DNA of 64,000 nt, from the NCBI RefSeq assembly GCF_001267885.1, contig NZ_CP012382.1, positions 6,745,001-6,809,000 of the forward strand, written 5' to 3'. The translations under genes were made by a program, and so were the position numbers. Below, one piece after another: positions 16,007 to 25,401 of this stretch; the stretch's first letter is position 1, and every line of letters starts with the position of its first letter. Under the pieces are notes generated by a model, which saw only the letters and a list, made by a program, of their open reading frames with translations, was not told the DNA's origin and did no database searches. This DNA comes from Streptomyces ambofaciens ATCC 23877. GTDB lineage: Bacteria > Actinomycetota > Actinomycetes > Streptomycetales > Streptomycetaceae.

Positions 16007-18964
16007 TCAGGCTCTCGCGAGCAGGGACTCCCACGCCTTCGCCGCGGCCGGGTGCCGGGCCGTCAGCGCGGCGCCGGGTGCCGTGGCGACGGTGGGGGAG
16101 ACGGCCTCGGTGGCCCATTCCCCGTCGCAGCCCAGAAGGCCGGCCACCGCGTCGCAGGCCGCCGGGTGCGCGGCCAGGAGCGCGGCGCCCGACAGCCCGG
16201 CCGGCGCTCCGGGGCGTGCCCACTCCCCGGCGCAGCCCAGCAGCTCCGCCACCGCGTCGCAGGCCGCCGGGTGCGCCGGCAGCAGCGCGGCACCACGGGG
16301 ACCGGACTCCTCGGCCCCCACCCGGCGGACCACGGGCGGGACGGCGGGCGTCCGCCACGGCGGCACCCACGCGTCCAGGGCGGCCAGCCGGCCCGGGAAG
16401 ATCCGCCCCGCCTCCCGGATCAGCAGCGGGGCGAGTTCCGCGGCGCCCGAGCGCATCGTGGTGATGAGCAGCGGCAGCCACGGCAGCAGCACCGCGTCCG
16501 GCAACCGCCCGAACGCGTTGGACACCGCCTCCACGACCACGTCCGCCAGCCCCGGCACGGGCTCCAGCGCGTGGACGAAGCCGCTGAGGTACCGCGGATA
16601 GGCGGGCACCACCAGCGGATTGCCCAGCAACGCGTCGCACCGCTCCCGCAGCTGGGCCCGCGACAGGGTGCCGAGCTGCACCTGCGCCGCCCACAGCAGC
16701 GCCGTCTTCGACGGCTCCTCGGGGTGCGACTGGGCGACCGCCAGCTCCAGCTGGGCCCGGTCGCACCCCAGCGACAGCGCGAGGCTCTCCATGCTGAACA
16801 GGAAGCCGAGCATCGCGGCGACCTGCCCCACCGTCGCGTCCTCGTCCCGGAACGCCGTCGGCAGCAGCGTGCAGTAGTGGGCGTAGCCGGTCTTGACGAA
16901 CGACTCGATCCAGGACGGCAGCGCCGGCTCGCTGGTCCGGTAGTACGCCAGCAGCGCGCGCACCCGGCGCAGTACCTCCGGCGCGCCGTCGACGCTGCGC
17001 TCGGTGGCGAGGACCTTCAGCGCGTGGGTGCCCAGCTCGTCGGCGAGTCGTCGGCTGCCCAGGTACAGCGTCGCGTCCTCGACCGCCGCCAGCACGGTCG
17101 CCGTCGTCGCCCGCGGCCCGTACGCGTCCCGCCGCAGCCGCTGCTCCAGGACCTGCTCGATGCTGACGCCCTCGTAGCCGAGCTCGATGAGGGCCCGCTG
17201 GTGGGTGCCGATCGCCAGGTCCCACGACTCCTGGATGGACCGCTCACCGAGCCGCCGCTCACCCATGATCGGGCGTGCCGCACCGTGCGGCATCAGCCGC
17301 CGCAGCATCCACAGCACGTCGGAACACGCCCGCAGCTCCGGCCGGGAGACCATGTCCAGCAGTGCCCGCTGCACGCCCCGCTGCTGGAGCTTGAGCCCGA
17401 GCGGCGCCAGCCGGTCGTGGACATCGCGGGCGAGCGGCGGCAGCGCCTCGTAACCGACCTGGCCGACCCGGTCGCCGCCCATCATGATCTCGACCAGGCG
17501 CCGCACGTCCCGCCGCCCGGGGACGACGTCCTTCTCGATGCAGGTGACCGCCGCGTCCTGGAAGTCGTACGGCGTCGGCTTGGCCCGGTCCCGCATCCCG
17601 GCGAGCAGGATCGACGTCTCGAAGACGGCGATGGCGTCGGCGGTCGAGGCGAGGTAACCGTTGCGTCGGGCGGCGCGCACGATGTCCACGGACCAGCCGA
17701 GCAGCTCCGCCTCGTCCAGGCCGTCCAGCACCGGCGGCCTGCGCAGGAAGCCGGACAGCCGGTCCTCGGCAGCCCCGGACCGCGGTGCCGAGACGGCCGG
17801 GGCGGCGGCCGCCCGCTTCCTCCCGGACTTCTTCGTGCCGGCCTGGCCCTCCAGCCGGAACGGCTTCACCCGGGTCCGCTTCAGGCTCTTCGCCCACTCG
17901 GTCGCCGCGATCGACACCGACCCCGGGGCGAGGCCGAACTGCGCCTCGATCGCCGCGTGGCTGGACGGGATCAGCCCGTACTGCCAGCCGGTGGCGGTAC
18001 GCGGCGAGATCGTGAACGTGTCGCTGCCGTCCACCCCGAACTCCGCCACCCGGCTGGCCGCGTGGAAGGCCCCGCACACGTACAGCGCGTCCGCCGGTTC
18101 CGTCCCGGTCGCGGCCATGTGCTCCCGCATCCGCGTCCACATGTACCGCTCGCGGTCCTCGTCCACCCGGATCCGGTCACCGTCGCCCGGGGCGAGCCGC
18201 CGGAAGAGGCTGCCGATGAGGAACATGACCTGGCGGTAGGTGTCGTGGTCGGCGGCGTCGTCACCGGTGCCGGCGCCGAGCGGTACCTCGACGTACTGGT
18301 GCCACCACTCCGACCAGTGCCGCACCTTGCCGTGGCGCAGCAGGTGCTCCTCCAGCTCGGCGAAGCGCGGACGCAGGTCGCCGATCTCGACGCCGACGGC
18401 CTCGCCGTGCAGCGCGGCCTCGGGCTCCCCGGACGCCGCGGCCCCCTCCGCGGAGGCCTCGTCGGCCGCGGCCCGACCCCTGCTGTCCCACTGGAAGACG
18501 TGGTCCGCGGACCGGTCGACGAGGACCAGCTTTACGCCCGGCGTGTCGAGCGCGTACGCGATGGCCTGGTACTCGGCGGACGCCTCGGTGATCGGCGCGA
18601 CGACCGACAGCGGCGCCCACTCGACGGGAAAGCCGTCGACGTCACCGGCGAACGCCTGGACCGCCACCGGCAGCCGGCAGTTGCGCAGCTCGGACAGCAG
18701 CGGCGCCATGTCCTCGCACAGCTCCACGTAGACGACCTTCGGCTGCTTCTCGCGCAGCCGTCGGGCCATGGCGGTCGCCGAGGCGGGGGAGTGGTGGCAG
18801 ACGGGGAAGATCTCCAGCGGCTCGCGCACCGCCCGGTCGACGTCGTCGACCAGGCCGAGGAGGATGCCCTCCAGCGCGTCCGGCCCGCCCGCGAAGGTGG
18901 CGGCGGCCTCCTGCAACTGGCCGCGCAGCGCGGCGAACGACGTGCTCTCCTGGGGACCGCTCAT
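16007..18964 (-). CDS. DUF5682 family protein (YehM-like)
   Basis: 985 aa, last gene of a five-gene minus-strand operon; its ATG overlaps the ATPase stop (ATGA). The N-terminus matches DUF5682: EIFPVCHHSPASATAMARRL, KVVYVELCEDMAPLLSEL, ALDTPGVKLVLVDRSADHVFQWD, YVCGAFHAASRV. The CHHSPAS segment, followed by an acidic strand end, resembles active-site patterns in ChaN/EreA-like folds; that is inference only. A basic linker (GTKKSGRKRAAAA) near residue 375 separates a largely helical C-terminal half. The last ~120 residues contain a repeated HPAACDAVAELLGCAGEWA-type unit, seen twice in full with related copies after it. Probably works with the adjacent MoxR ATPase and VWA protein. Confidence 0.82.
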   Translation of the reverse strand: MSGPQESTSFAALRGQLQEAAATFAGGPDALEGILLGLVDDVDRAVREPLEIFPVCHHSPASATAMARRLREKQPKVVYVELCEDMAPLLSELRNCRLPVAVQAFAGDVDGFPVEWAPLSVVAPITEASAEYQAIAYALDTPGVKLVLVDRSADHVFQWDSRGRAAADEASAEGAAASGEPEAALHGEAVGVEIGDLRPRFAELEEHLLRHGKVRHWSEWWHQYVEVPLGAGTGDDAADHDTYRQVMFLIGSLFRRLAPGDGDRIRVDEDRERYMWTRMREHMAATGTEPADALYVCGAFHAASRVAEFGVDGSDTFTISPRTATGWQYGLIPSSHAAIEAQFGLAPGSVSIAATEWAKSLKRTRVKPFRLEGQAGTKKSGRKRAAAAPAVSAPRSGAAEDRLSGFLRRPPVLDGLDEAELLGWSVDIVRAARRNGYLASTADAIAVFETSILLAGMRDRAKPTPYDFQDAAVTCIEKDVVPGRRDVRRLVEIMMGGDRVGQVGYEALPPLARDVHDRLAPLGLKLQQRGVQRALLDMVSRPELRACSDVLWMLRRLMPHGAARPIMGERRLGERSIQESWDLAIGTHQRALIELGYEGVSIEQVLEQRLRRDAYGPRATTATVLAAVEDATLYLGSRRLADELGTHALKVLATERSVDGAPEVLRRVRALLAYYRTSEPALPSWIESFVKTGYAHYCTLLPTAFRDEDATVGQVAAMLGFLFSMESLALSLGCDRAQLELAVAQSHPEEPSKTALLWAAQVQLGTLSRAQLRERCDALLGNPLVVPAYPRYLSGFVHALEPVPGLADVVVEAVSNAFGRLPDAVLLPWLPLLITTMRSGAAELAPLLIREAGRIFPGRLAALDAWVPPWRTPAVPPVVRRVGAEESGPRGAALLPAHPAACDAVAELLGCAGEWARPGAPAGLSGAALLAAHPAACDAVAGLLGCDGEWATEAVSPTVATAPGAALTARHPAAAKAWESLLARA

Positions 18965-20085
18965 GACAGCGTGGCGATCGCGTCGCGGCCGCCCTCCAGG
19001 AACTCGGGCCAGGAGCCGCCCTCCTCCTTGCTGCGCGGCTCGACGACGCCGTGCAGGTACTTGTTGAGGATCGCCAGGTCCTCGGGCTCGCGCCGGGTGA
19101 GCGAGCCGACCAGCGAGGACGCGAGGGCACGGGCCGTCAGGGCGCGCTCACCGAAGAAGTTGCTGTGCAGGACGGCGTCCTCCAGCACACCGATCTGCTC
19201 GGCGGTCGACAGGGCCGACTCGAGCTTCTCGTCGTCGCTGCCGGCCGCGGCCGCCGAGGCGCGCAGGTCGGCGAAGCTCCGCAGGAGCACGTCGAGCAGG
19301 GTCGGGGGCACGTCCAGCTCGATCGAGTGCCGGCGCAGCAGCTCCTCGGTGCGGAAGCGGACGATCTCCGCCTCGCTCTTCTTGTTCGTCACGACCGGGA
19401 TGCGGACGAAGTTGAAACGCCGCTTGAGCGCGGAGGACAGGTCGTTGACGCCCCGGTCGCGGCTGTTGGCCGTGGCGATGATGGAGAAGCCGGGTTTGGC
19501 GAAGACGATGTTCTCGTCCCCGCTCCCGCTCTCCAGCTCGGGCACGGAGATGTACTTCTCGGAGAGGATGGAGATCAGCGCGTCCTGGACGTCACTGGTC
19601 GACCGGGTCAGCTCCTCGAAGCGGCCGATGGAACCGGCCTCCATCGCGGTCATGATCGGCGAGGGGATCATCGACTCCCGCGACTGCCCCTTGGCGATGA
19701 CCATCGACACGTTCCACGAGTACTTGATGTGGTCCTCGGTGGTGCCGGCCGTGCCCTGCACCACCAGCGTGGAGTTGCGGCTGATCGCCGCCGACAGCAG
19801 CTCGGCCAGCCAGCTCTTGCCGGTGCCCGGGTCGCCGATGAGCAGCAGACCGCGGTCGGAGGCGAGGGTCACGATGGACCGCTCGACGAAGCTCCGGTCA
19901 CCGAACCACTTCTGCGAGATCTCCCGGTCCAGGCCGTCGGAGCGCTCGGAGCCGAGGATGAACAGACGGACCATCTTCGGCGACAGGCGCCACGAGAACG
20001 GCTTGGGGCTGTCGTCGATCGACTCCAGCCAGTCGAGCTCCTCCGCGTACTTGATCTCGGCGGGGGCGCGCAGCAGGTCGGACAT
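18961..20085 (-). CDS. MoxR-type AAA+ ATPase (YehL-like)
   Basis: 374 aa, ATG at 20085 with AAAGG upstream. Walker A GDPGTGKSWLAELL lies near residue 80. Other AAA+ features are GSIGRFEELTRSTSDVQDALISILSEKYISVPELESG (Walker B region and loop), a sensor-1 segment FSIIATANSRDRGVNDLSSALKRRFNFVRIP, and a C-terminal helical lid. MoxR ATPases act as chaperones with VWA-domain partners; such a partner lies immediately upstream. The gene overlaps DUF5682 by 4 bp and is separated from the VWA gene by a G-rich heptamer repeat. Confidence 0.9.
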   Translation of the reverse strand: MSDLLRAPAEIKYAEELDWLESIDDSPKPFSWRLSPKMVRLFILGSERSDGLDREISQKWFGDRSFVERSIVTLASDRGLLLIGDPGTGKSWLAELLSAAISRNSTLVVQGTAGTTEDHIKYSWNVSMVIAKGQSRESMIPSPIMTAMEAGSIGRFEELTRSTSDVQDALISILSEKYISVPELESGSGDENIVFAKPGFSIIATANSRDRGVNDLSSALKRRFNFVRIPVVTNKKSEAEIVRFRTEELLRRHSIELDVPPTLLDVLLRSFADLRASAAAAGSDDEKLESALSTAEQIGVLEDAVLHSNFFGERALTARALASSLVGSLTRREPEDLAILNKYLHGVVEPRSKEEGGSWPEFLEGGRDAIATLS

Positions 20086-20131
20086 GAGGAAGGCCTTTCC
20101 ATGCGGTGATCACAACAAGATGAGAGATGCC

Positions 20132-20194
20132 GCAGGGCGCAGGGCGCAGGGCGTTGGGCGCTGGGCGTTGGGCGCTGGGCGTTGGGCGCTCGGT
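20132..20194 (+). repeat. Heptanucleotide GGG-rich tandem repeat, potential G-quadruplex
   Basis: About nine 7-bp units (GCAGGGC, GTTGGGC, GCTGGGC variants). Eight GGG runs on the plus strand are each separated by four bases, which satisfies the G-quadruplex pattern twice over. It starts 3 bp past the VWA stop codon and lies before the ATPase start, inside the minus-strand operon; the G-rich strand is the transcription template. Confidence 0.85.
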
Positions 20195-20196
20195 GA

Positions 20197-21627
20197 TCAG
20201 GTGAGAAACGTCTTGAGTTCGTGCACGAGCTTCTTGATGTGACCCGAGATCACGGGTGTGCCCAGATCCTTGAACCGCTCCCGGAACCACGGATCGACAC
20301 TGCCCCGGCCGGAGCTGGTCACCGAGCCGACCGGGATGAACTTCGCCCCCGAGCGGTGGACGGCGGCCATGCTGTCGAACAGCTCCTGCCGGCGCCACTC
20401 GTAGAAGTCGGAGATCCACACCACGACGGTGTTGCGCGGTTCGGCGATCTTCGGCTGGGCGAGCGCCATGGCGACCGTGCCGTCGGTGCCGCCGCCGAGC
20501 TTGGTGCGCAGCAGCGTCTCGAACGGGTCGTGCGCCCAGGGCGTGAGGTCCAGCGCCTGCGTGTCGTAGGCGATCAGATGGACGTCCACCTTCGGCAGGC
20601 CCGCGAAGATGGAGGCCAGGATGGTGCAGTTGACCATCGAGTCGACCATGGAACCCGACTGGTCCACCACCACGACGAGCCGCTGCGGGGTCGTCTTGCG
20701 GCTGGTGTGCCGGTAGTAGAGACGGTCGACGTAGAGCCGCTCCTCCTCCGGACTCCAGTTGGTCAGGTTCTTCCAGATGGTGCGGTCGATGTCGAGGTTG
20801 CGGAAGACCCGCTTGGGCGGCACGGACCGGTCGAGCTCCCCGACCGTGGACTTCTCCACCTGGGTGCGCAGCACCTCGGTGACCTCGTCGACGTACCGGC
20901 GGATCAGCGCCTTGGCATTGGCCAGCGCGACACCGGAGAGGTTGTCCTTGTCGCGCAGCAGCTGCTCGATCAGGGACATGCTCGGTGTCAGCCGGGCGGC
21001 CAGCGCGGGATCGGCCAGTACCTCGCGCAACCGCATGCGCTGCACGAGGCCGGCCTCGATGGCCCCGAGCTCCGGCCCGATCTCGGGAAGGAGACGGCTG
21101 AGGTCGGGTGCGGGCCCGCCCACGCCGGTACCGGTCGGGCTGACACCGCCACCGGCCCCGCGTGCGGTGCCCCGCCCGCCCCGCAGCTCGCCGGGGCGAC
21201 AGCCGAGGGCACGCTCCAGCCACTCCGCGTCGGACTGCCAGCGCGCCAGCTGGTCGGCGGTGACGTTGCCGGGGCGGGAGGCGAAGACGTTCAGCAGCAC
21301 CTTCGACGCGAGCGCCGCGCGCCGCACCTCGGCGGCCCGGTCGCGCTCGCCGTCCTCCTCCGGCTCGGGAGTCATCAACCCGTCGAACTCGTCCGCGAGT
21401 TCGGGATGCCGCTGCACCACGGACCCGACGGACGCGTCGGGGTCCAGGAGCGCCGGGGGCAGGCCGATGTCCTCGACCACGGCGAGACTGGCCGACTCCA
21501 GTGCGGCCTGCTCCTCGGGGTCGAAGAGCCGGGCCAGCAGCCGCCAGTAGAGGACCTGCCGGCGGTTGTCGGACGCGTCGGGCTCGGGGGCGGAACCGGG
21601 ATCTTGCCCGGGGGAGTGGCCGGTCAT
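20197..21627 (-). CDS. VWA domain-containing protein (YehP-like, CoxE type)
   Basis: 476 aa from ATG 21627, which overlaps the preceding stop (ATGA). The C-terminal half holds a von Willebrand A domain with a complete MIDAS: VVVVDQSGSMVDS (DxSxS), the Thr in KLGGGTDGTV and Asp in VVWISDFYEW. The N-terminal half is helical with VLYWRLLARLFDPEEQAAL and an acidic stretch, then DRTIWKNLTNWSPEEERLYVDRLYYRHTSRK before the VWA. Mg-binding VWA proteins pair with MoxR ATPases, here the next gene downstream. It is cytoplasmic (no signal or membrane segment). A heptamer repeat follows its stop codon. Confidence 0.9.
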   Translation of the reverse strand: MTGHSPGQDPGSAPEPDASDNRRQVLYWRLLARLFDPEEQAALESASLAVVEDIGLPPALLDPDASVGSVVQRHPELADEFDGLMTPEPEEDGERDRAAEVRRAALASKVLLNVFASRPGNVTADQLARWQSDAEWLERALGCRPGELRGGRGTARGAGGGVSPTGTGVGGPAPDLSRLLPEIGPELGAIEAGLVQRMRLREVLADPALAARLTPSMSLIEQLLRDKDNLSGVALANAKALIRRYVDEVTEVLRTQVEKSTVGELDRSVPPKRVFRNLDIDRTIWKNLTNWSPEEERLYVDRLYYRHTSRKTTPQRLVVVVDQSGSMVDSMVNCTILASIFAGLPKVDVHLIAYDTQALDLTPWAHDPFETLLRTKLGGGTDGTVAMALAQPKIAEPRNTVVVWISDFYEWRRQELFDSMAAVHRSGAKFIPVGSVTSSGRGSVDPWFRERFKDLGTPVISGHIKKLVHELKTFLT

Positions 21628-23015
21628 TTCCGCAGCAGCTTTCCGGCGCGCTCGCGCAGCACGGTGACGGCGTCGGTGGCGGCCTTCTCGGCCCGGACCC
21701 CCGCCTTGTCGGTCGTCCCCCCGGCCCAGGAACCGGCGTGCACCGCGACGGCCTTCTTCCGTACCAGCCGCTCGACGGCGAGCGGCTGGAGCAGGAACTC
21801 CCCGGCGTCCCAGCGCAGCAGCCCGAGACACGCGACGGAGGAGGCCACGAACTCGGGAGTGAGCGGCCCCGCGACCGGAAGGCGGTCGGTGTCGACGGTG
21901 AGACGGCCCCCGGCCACCTCCACGACGACCCCGCCGTCCCCGTCCTCGACGCCGTACCCCTCCAGCAGCACCGGCACCGCCATCCGGGCCGGATGCCGGT
22001 CCAGGGGAGCCACGGGGGACGCGGCGGCGGTGGGCAGGGCGACCCGGGCGGTGGCGAAGGCGTCGGCGGGCTCACCCGCACGCGCGTGGGCGTCGTCCCA
22101 GACGAGGTCGCCCTCGGCGGTGACGGGCATCGCGTCGAGGTCCATGGAACGGCCCTCGCTCACGGCGGCCAGCAGCGACATGTGCGGGCGCAGCAGCTGC
22201 CACAGCCCGGCCCCGACGACCGTGTCGGGCTTCGGCGCGGACACCGAGGCCCGCACCAGCCGGGGTGTACCGCCGTCGGCGGGCTCGAACACGGCGTGCA
22301 CCTGCGCCTGCACGGCGGTGGCGTGCTCCTGGACGTCGACACCGAGCGGCAGCAGCCGCCCGGTCGCCCCGGTCACCACCGGCCCGGAATCCGCGCCCGG
22401 GAGCGTCAGCAGCAGGGCCCGCGACCACAGGTCGGCCCAGCGGCGCACCGGCACCCGCTCCAGCGTCGCCCCGGGACAGGAGGCGGCGAGCTCGGCGGCG
22501 AACCCGTCGAGCAGCGTGGCGAGCCGGCGCAGCGCGGGGTCGGGCAGCATCGCGGAGACGACCGGAGCGGCCCCGCCGACCAGTTCGTGGTCGATGCCCT
22601 GCCAGCCGGCCCGCGCCAGGTCGCACAGCCAGCTGCGCGCGGCCAGGCGCAGGTTGACGGCGTGTTCCTCACCGGTCGGCGGGACGTCGGCGGCCTCATC
22701 GGGGGGCCGGCCCACGGCCTCCTCCACCCGGGCGACGAGCGCGTCGTGCACGGAGCCGAGCAGAGCGGTGCGGGCGGCGGCGAGCGCGACGAAGTGCCCC
22801 TCGTCACCGGCCCCGGCGACCGTCTTGTCGGCGGCCTCGGCCACCCGCGAGGCCAGCGGCGAACCGGCGACGGCGTCGGCGAGCCCGGCCAGCCCCCCGG
22901 CCTGCCCGGGCTGCGGGCGCATCAGTCCGCCGACCAGCGCGGCATCGAAGCCGTCCACGGCGGCAAGGGCCTCGTCGAGGCCGTCCACGGAGTCGAGAAG
23001 CAGATCGGCACGCAT
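21624..23015 (-). CDS. Uncharacterised protein of the MoxR-VWA-SWIM operon
   Basis: 463 aa from ATG 23015, chosen because it overlaps the SWIM gene's stop (ATGA); an earlier in-frame ATG lies inside that gene. I recognise no domain. It is Ala/Leu-rich and mixed alpha/beta, without signal or membrane segments: LLLDSVDGLDEALAAVDGFDAALVGGLMRPQPG at the start, RLAARSWLCDLARAGWQGIDHELVGG in the middle, and a basic C-terminus (AVTVLRERAGKLLRK). It overlaps genes on both sides by 4 bp or less, so it is a core member of the operon and probably a structural subunit with the VWA protein. Confidence 0.75.
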   Translation of the reverse strand: MRADLLLDSVDGLDEALAAVDGFDAALVGGLMRPQPGQAGGLAGLADAVAGSPLASRVAEAADKTVAGAGDEGHFVALAAARTALLGSVHDALVARVEEAVGRPPDEAADVPPTGEEHAVNLRLAARSWLCDLARAGWQGIDHELVGGAAPVVSAMLPDPALRRLATLLDGFAAELAASCPGATLERVPVRRWADLWSRALLLTLPGADSGPVVTGATGRLLPLGVDVQEHATAVQAQVHAVFEPADGGTPRLVRASVSAPKPDTVVGAGLWQLLRPHMSLLAAVSEGRSMDLDAMPVTAEGDLVWDDAHARAGEPADAFATARVALPTAAASPVAPLDRHPARMAVPVLLEGYGVEDGDGGVVVEVAGGRLTVDTDRLPVAGPLTPEFVASSVACLGLLRWDAGEFLLQPLAVERLVRKKAVAVHAGSWAGGTTDKAGVRAEKAATDAVTVLRERAGKLLRK

Positions 23016-23554
23016 CAGGCAGCCACCGCCCTGGTCGTCGGGAACCACTGCATCTCGGGCAGCGGGGCCGTGGTGGGCGGGAGTTCGAGGTAGGCGAGGT
23101 GCCGCAGGAAGCGGCTGAACACCTGGGCCGCCGCCGCACTGTCGCCGGGCCCGGGCCGCGAGGACGTCATGGCGGAGGTGAGCGCGTGCGCGTCGGTGGG
23201 GTCCTCGGCGTCGACCTTCAGGTACCTGGCCACGCGCTCCGCCCCGTACTGGAGCACGGCCTCACCGACGAGTGCGCGTATGTGGTTGCAGAACGAGCCG
23301 TGCGCCCCACCGCAGGGACGGTTGTTGTTGGTGCTGCACGAGAACGCGTACGACCCGGCCGCGACCGAGGACACGTAGACGCGCCCGATGTCCGACCCAC
23401 TGGACACCACACCCTGCAACCGCCCGTCGGCCAGCTCGACGAACGGCACCTTGGCCAGCTTCCTCGGCCGCGCGGGCGGCACCACCCGTGCCGTGCTCGA
23501 CTTCTCCCAGACGGACAACGCACCATCTCCCATGCACACGAAGGGGGAGTTCAC
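23015..23554 (-). CDS. SWIM zinc-finger protein (YehQ-like), first gene of the operon
   Basis: 179 aa if started at GTG 23554 (GAGG four bases upstream) or 172 aa from ATG 23533, which lacks a ribosome site; the start is uncertain. A SWIM-type CxC...CxH finger is seen as FSCSTNNNRPCGGAHGSFCNHIRALV near residue 85-110 in the longer form. SWIM domains bind nucleic acid or protein partners. Upstream sequence is shared with the divergent glycosidase gene, so the operon promoter should lie in 23,555-23,760. Together with the next four genes it matches the arrangement AAA / DUF5682 / VWA / SWIM known from E. coli yehLMPQ. Confidence 0.75.
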   Translation of the reverse strand: MNSPFVCMGDGALSVWEKSSTARVVPPARPRKLAKVPFVELADGRLQGVVSSGSDIGRVYVSSVAAGSYAFSCSTNNNRPCGGAHGSFCNHIRALVGEAVLQYGAERVARYLKVDAEDPTDAHALTSAMTSSRPGPGDSAAAAQVFSRFLRHLAYLELPPTTAPLPEMQWFPTTRAVAA

Positions 23555-23763
23555 GCCACCTCGGCGGAACGAGACCGAATCTATCGGCAGGCACTGACAA
23601 CGGGCCCCGGCGACCGACGCCGCCTTGACGGCACGCCGGAACCGGTCGCTACTTGTGCAGTGGACGTTGGGCGGCTGTCCATTTCTGTGTCGGCCGAGAG
23701 CGGAGAGGATGACGCGTGTTCGTCCCCGGCCCTCGATCCCGGCCCTCGATCCAGGTGGTGCAG

Positions 23764-25401
23764 ATGAAGAAGAGACTGTGCGGTGCGGTGGCCGTCCTCG
23801 TAGTCCTGGCCACGGTGGGTGCGGCACCGGCGCAGGCCTCGCCCCCGGCGCCCGGGCCGGACCGGCACGCGCTGCCCCTGGGCCCCGCCGGCCTCCCCGA
23901 GACCCGCAACACCACGACGCTCCAGCCGGGCGTCACCCTGACCCGCATCGTGCGCGGTGACGCCGCCGATCCCGCACTGCACTGGACGGTCGAGGTCACC
24001 ATCCCGGGCGGCGGCACCTCGCCCGACCCCGACGCACCGCCCACCGTCCTCAAGGACCGGGCGAGCGCCGACGAACTGGCCGCCGAGCTGGGCCGGGACG
24101 GCTTCCGGGCCCGGGTGGAGCAGGTGACGACGCCGAGGACGGCCGACTACGCCGGCGGTGAACTCGGTTGGCGTGTCCGGGTCGGTACGTACGACTCGCA
24201 GTCCGCCGCGACGTCCGAACGCACCCGCCTGCGGACGGCCGGCCACATGGGCTCGGCCGTCCACACCGGCTGGGACGGCGCTGCCACGGACCGCGGCCCG
24301 TGGCACGTCGACGTGCTCACCATCGACCCGCGCACGTTCCGCGGCAGCCTGGGCGCGTCGTACGGTCCCGACCTGGAGGACCGGGAGACGACCAGCGCAC
24401 TCGCGACGTCGTCCGGCGCCACCGCGGCGGTCAACGGCGGCTTCTTCGTCCTCGACCCCAAGGCGGGCGCACCGGGCGACCCGGCGGGCGTGGGCGTGTA
24501 CGACGGGCGCCTTCTGAGCGAACCCGTCGCCGGCCGTCCGAGCCTCGTGGTCCACGCCGACGGCCGGCGCACGGCGGTCACGCGCCTCACCTGGCGGGGC
24601 CGGGTCACCGGCCGTGCCACCACCCTCCGGCTGAACGGGGTGAACCGTGTCCCGGGCCTGATCCGAAACTGTGGGGGCACCGGGAGCGACGCCCCCACCT
24701 CGCTCCCGCTGCATGACGTGACCTGCACCAACTCCGACGAACTGGTCGCGTTCACGCCCGAGTACGGCGGCGGCACACCACAGGGCGAGGGCCTGGAAGC
24801 CGTGCTGGACGCTCACGACAGGGTCGTGGAACTGCGTTCACCACGAGGCGGCACCCTCCCGCCCGGCGGCGGCTCCGTCCAGGCGACCGGCCGACGCGTC
24901 GCCGACCTGACCGAACTCGCGCAGGTGGGCGGCCGCCTGCGCGTCCGCACCACCCTGCTCGACGAACGAGGTCGCGATGTCACCCCCTCGCCCCGGACGG
25001 ACGTCGTGAACGCCGGGCCCGAACTCGTCCGCGACGGCCGGCTCCACGTCACCCCCGCCACCGACGGCATGGTCCACCCGGACGACCCGAGCTGGTACTA
25101 CGGCTGGGTCCACAAGCGCAACCCGCGCACGCTGGCCGGCGTGGACGCCGCCGGCCGCACCGTCCTCGTCACCGCCGACGGACGCGGCACGGGCTCCCTC
25201 GGACTCAGCATCGACGAGAGCGCCCGGGTGGCGAGGTCACTGGGACTGCGCGACGCGGTCAACCTGGACGGCGGCGGCTCGACGACCATGGTGACGCACG
25301 GCGAGGTGGTCAACACCCCGTCGGACGCCGCGGGCGAACGCCCCGTCGGCGACGCCTTGCTGATCCTTCCCCGCGGCCGCGGGAGCGGAGACGAGAACTG
25401 A
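23764..25401 (+). CDS. Secreted phosphodiester glycosidase-family protein with SPOR-like region
   Basis: 545 aa from ATG 23764 (AGGTGG 5 bp upstream), giving a Sec signal: MKKRLCGAVAVLVVLATVG ending near APAQA. Residues ~130-165 (GGELGWRVRVGTYDSQSAAT) look like a SPOR domain, which would bind peptidoglycan. The rest is a phosphodiester glycosidase (NAGPA/DUF2233) domain: ATAAVNGGFFVLDP, GVGVYDGRLLSEPV, GMVHPDDPSWYYG and the NLDGGGSTTMV signature near the C-terminus, ending with GDALLILPRG. This family removes N-acetylglucosamine or similar sugars from phosphodiesters. The substrate is unknown; a wall glycopolymer is plausible. The 3' end runs into a tandem repeat. Confidence 0.88.
   Translation: MKKRLCGAVAVLVVLATVGAAPAQASPPAPGPDRHALPLGPAGLPETRNTTTLQPGVTLTRIVRGDAADPALHWTVEVTIPGGGTSPDPDAPPTVLKDRASADELAAELGRDGFRARVEQVTTPRTADYAGGELGWRVRVGTYDSQSAATSERTRLRTAGHMGSAVHTGWDGAATDRGPWHVDVLTIDPRTFRGSLGASYGPDLEDRETTSALATSSGATAAVNGGFFVLDPKAGAPGDPAGVGVYDGRLLSEPVAGRPSLVVHADGRRTAVTRLTWRGRVTGRATTLRLNGVNRVPGLIRNCGGTGSDAPTSLPLHDVTCTNSDELVAFTPEYGGGTPQGEGLEAVLDAHDRVVELRSPRGGTLPPGGGSVQATGRRVADLTELAQVGGRLRVRTTLLDERGRDVTPSPRTDVVNAGPELVRDGRLHVTPATDGMVHPDDPSWYYGWVHKRNPRTLAGVDAAGRTVLVTADGRGTGSLGLSIDESARVARSLGLRDAVNLDGGGSTTMVTHGEVVNTPSDAAGERPVGDALLILPRGRGSGDEN

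Noticed and set aside
16052..20242. A 1396-codon open frame on the plus strand opposite the DUF5682 and ATPase genes
   Set aside because: It is an antisense shadow caused by high GC; the minus-strand frames carry clear DUF5682 and AAA+ motifs.
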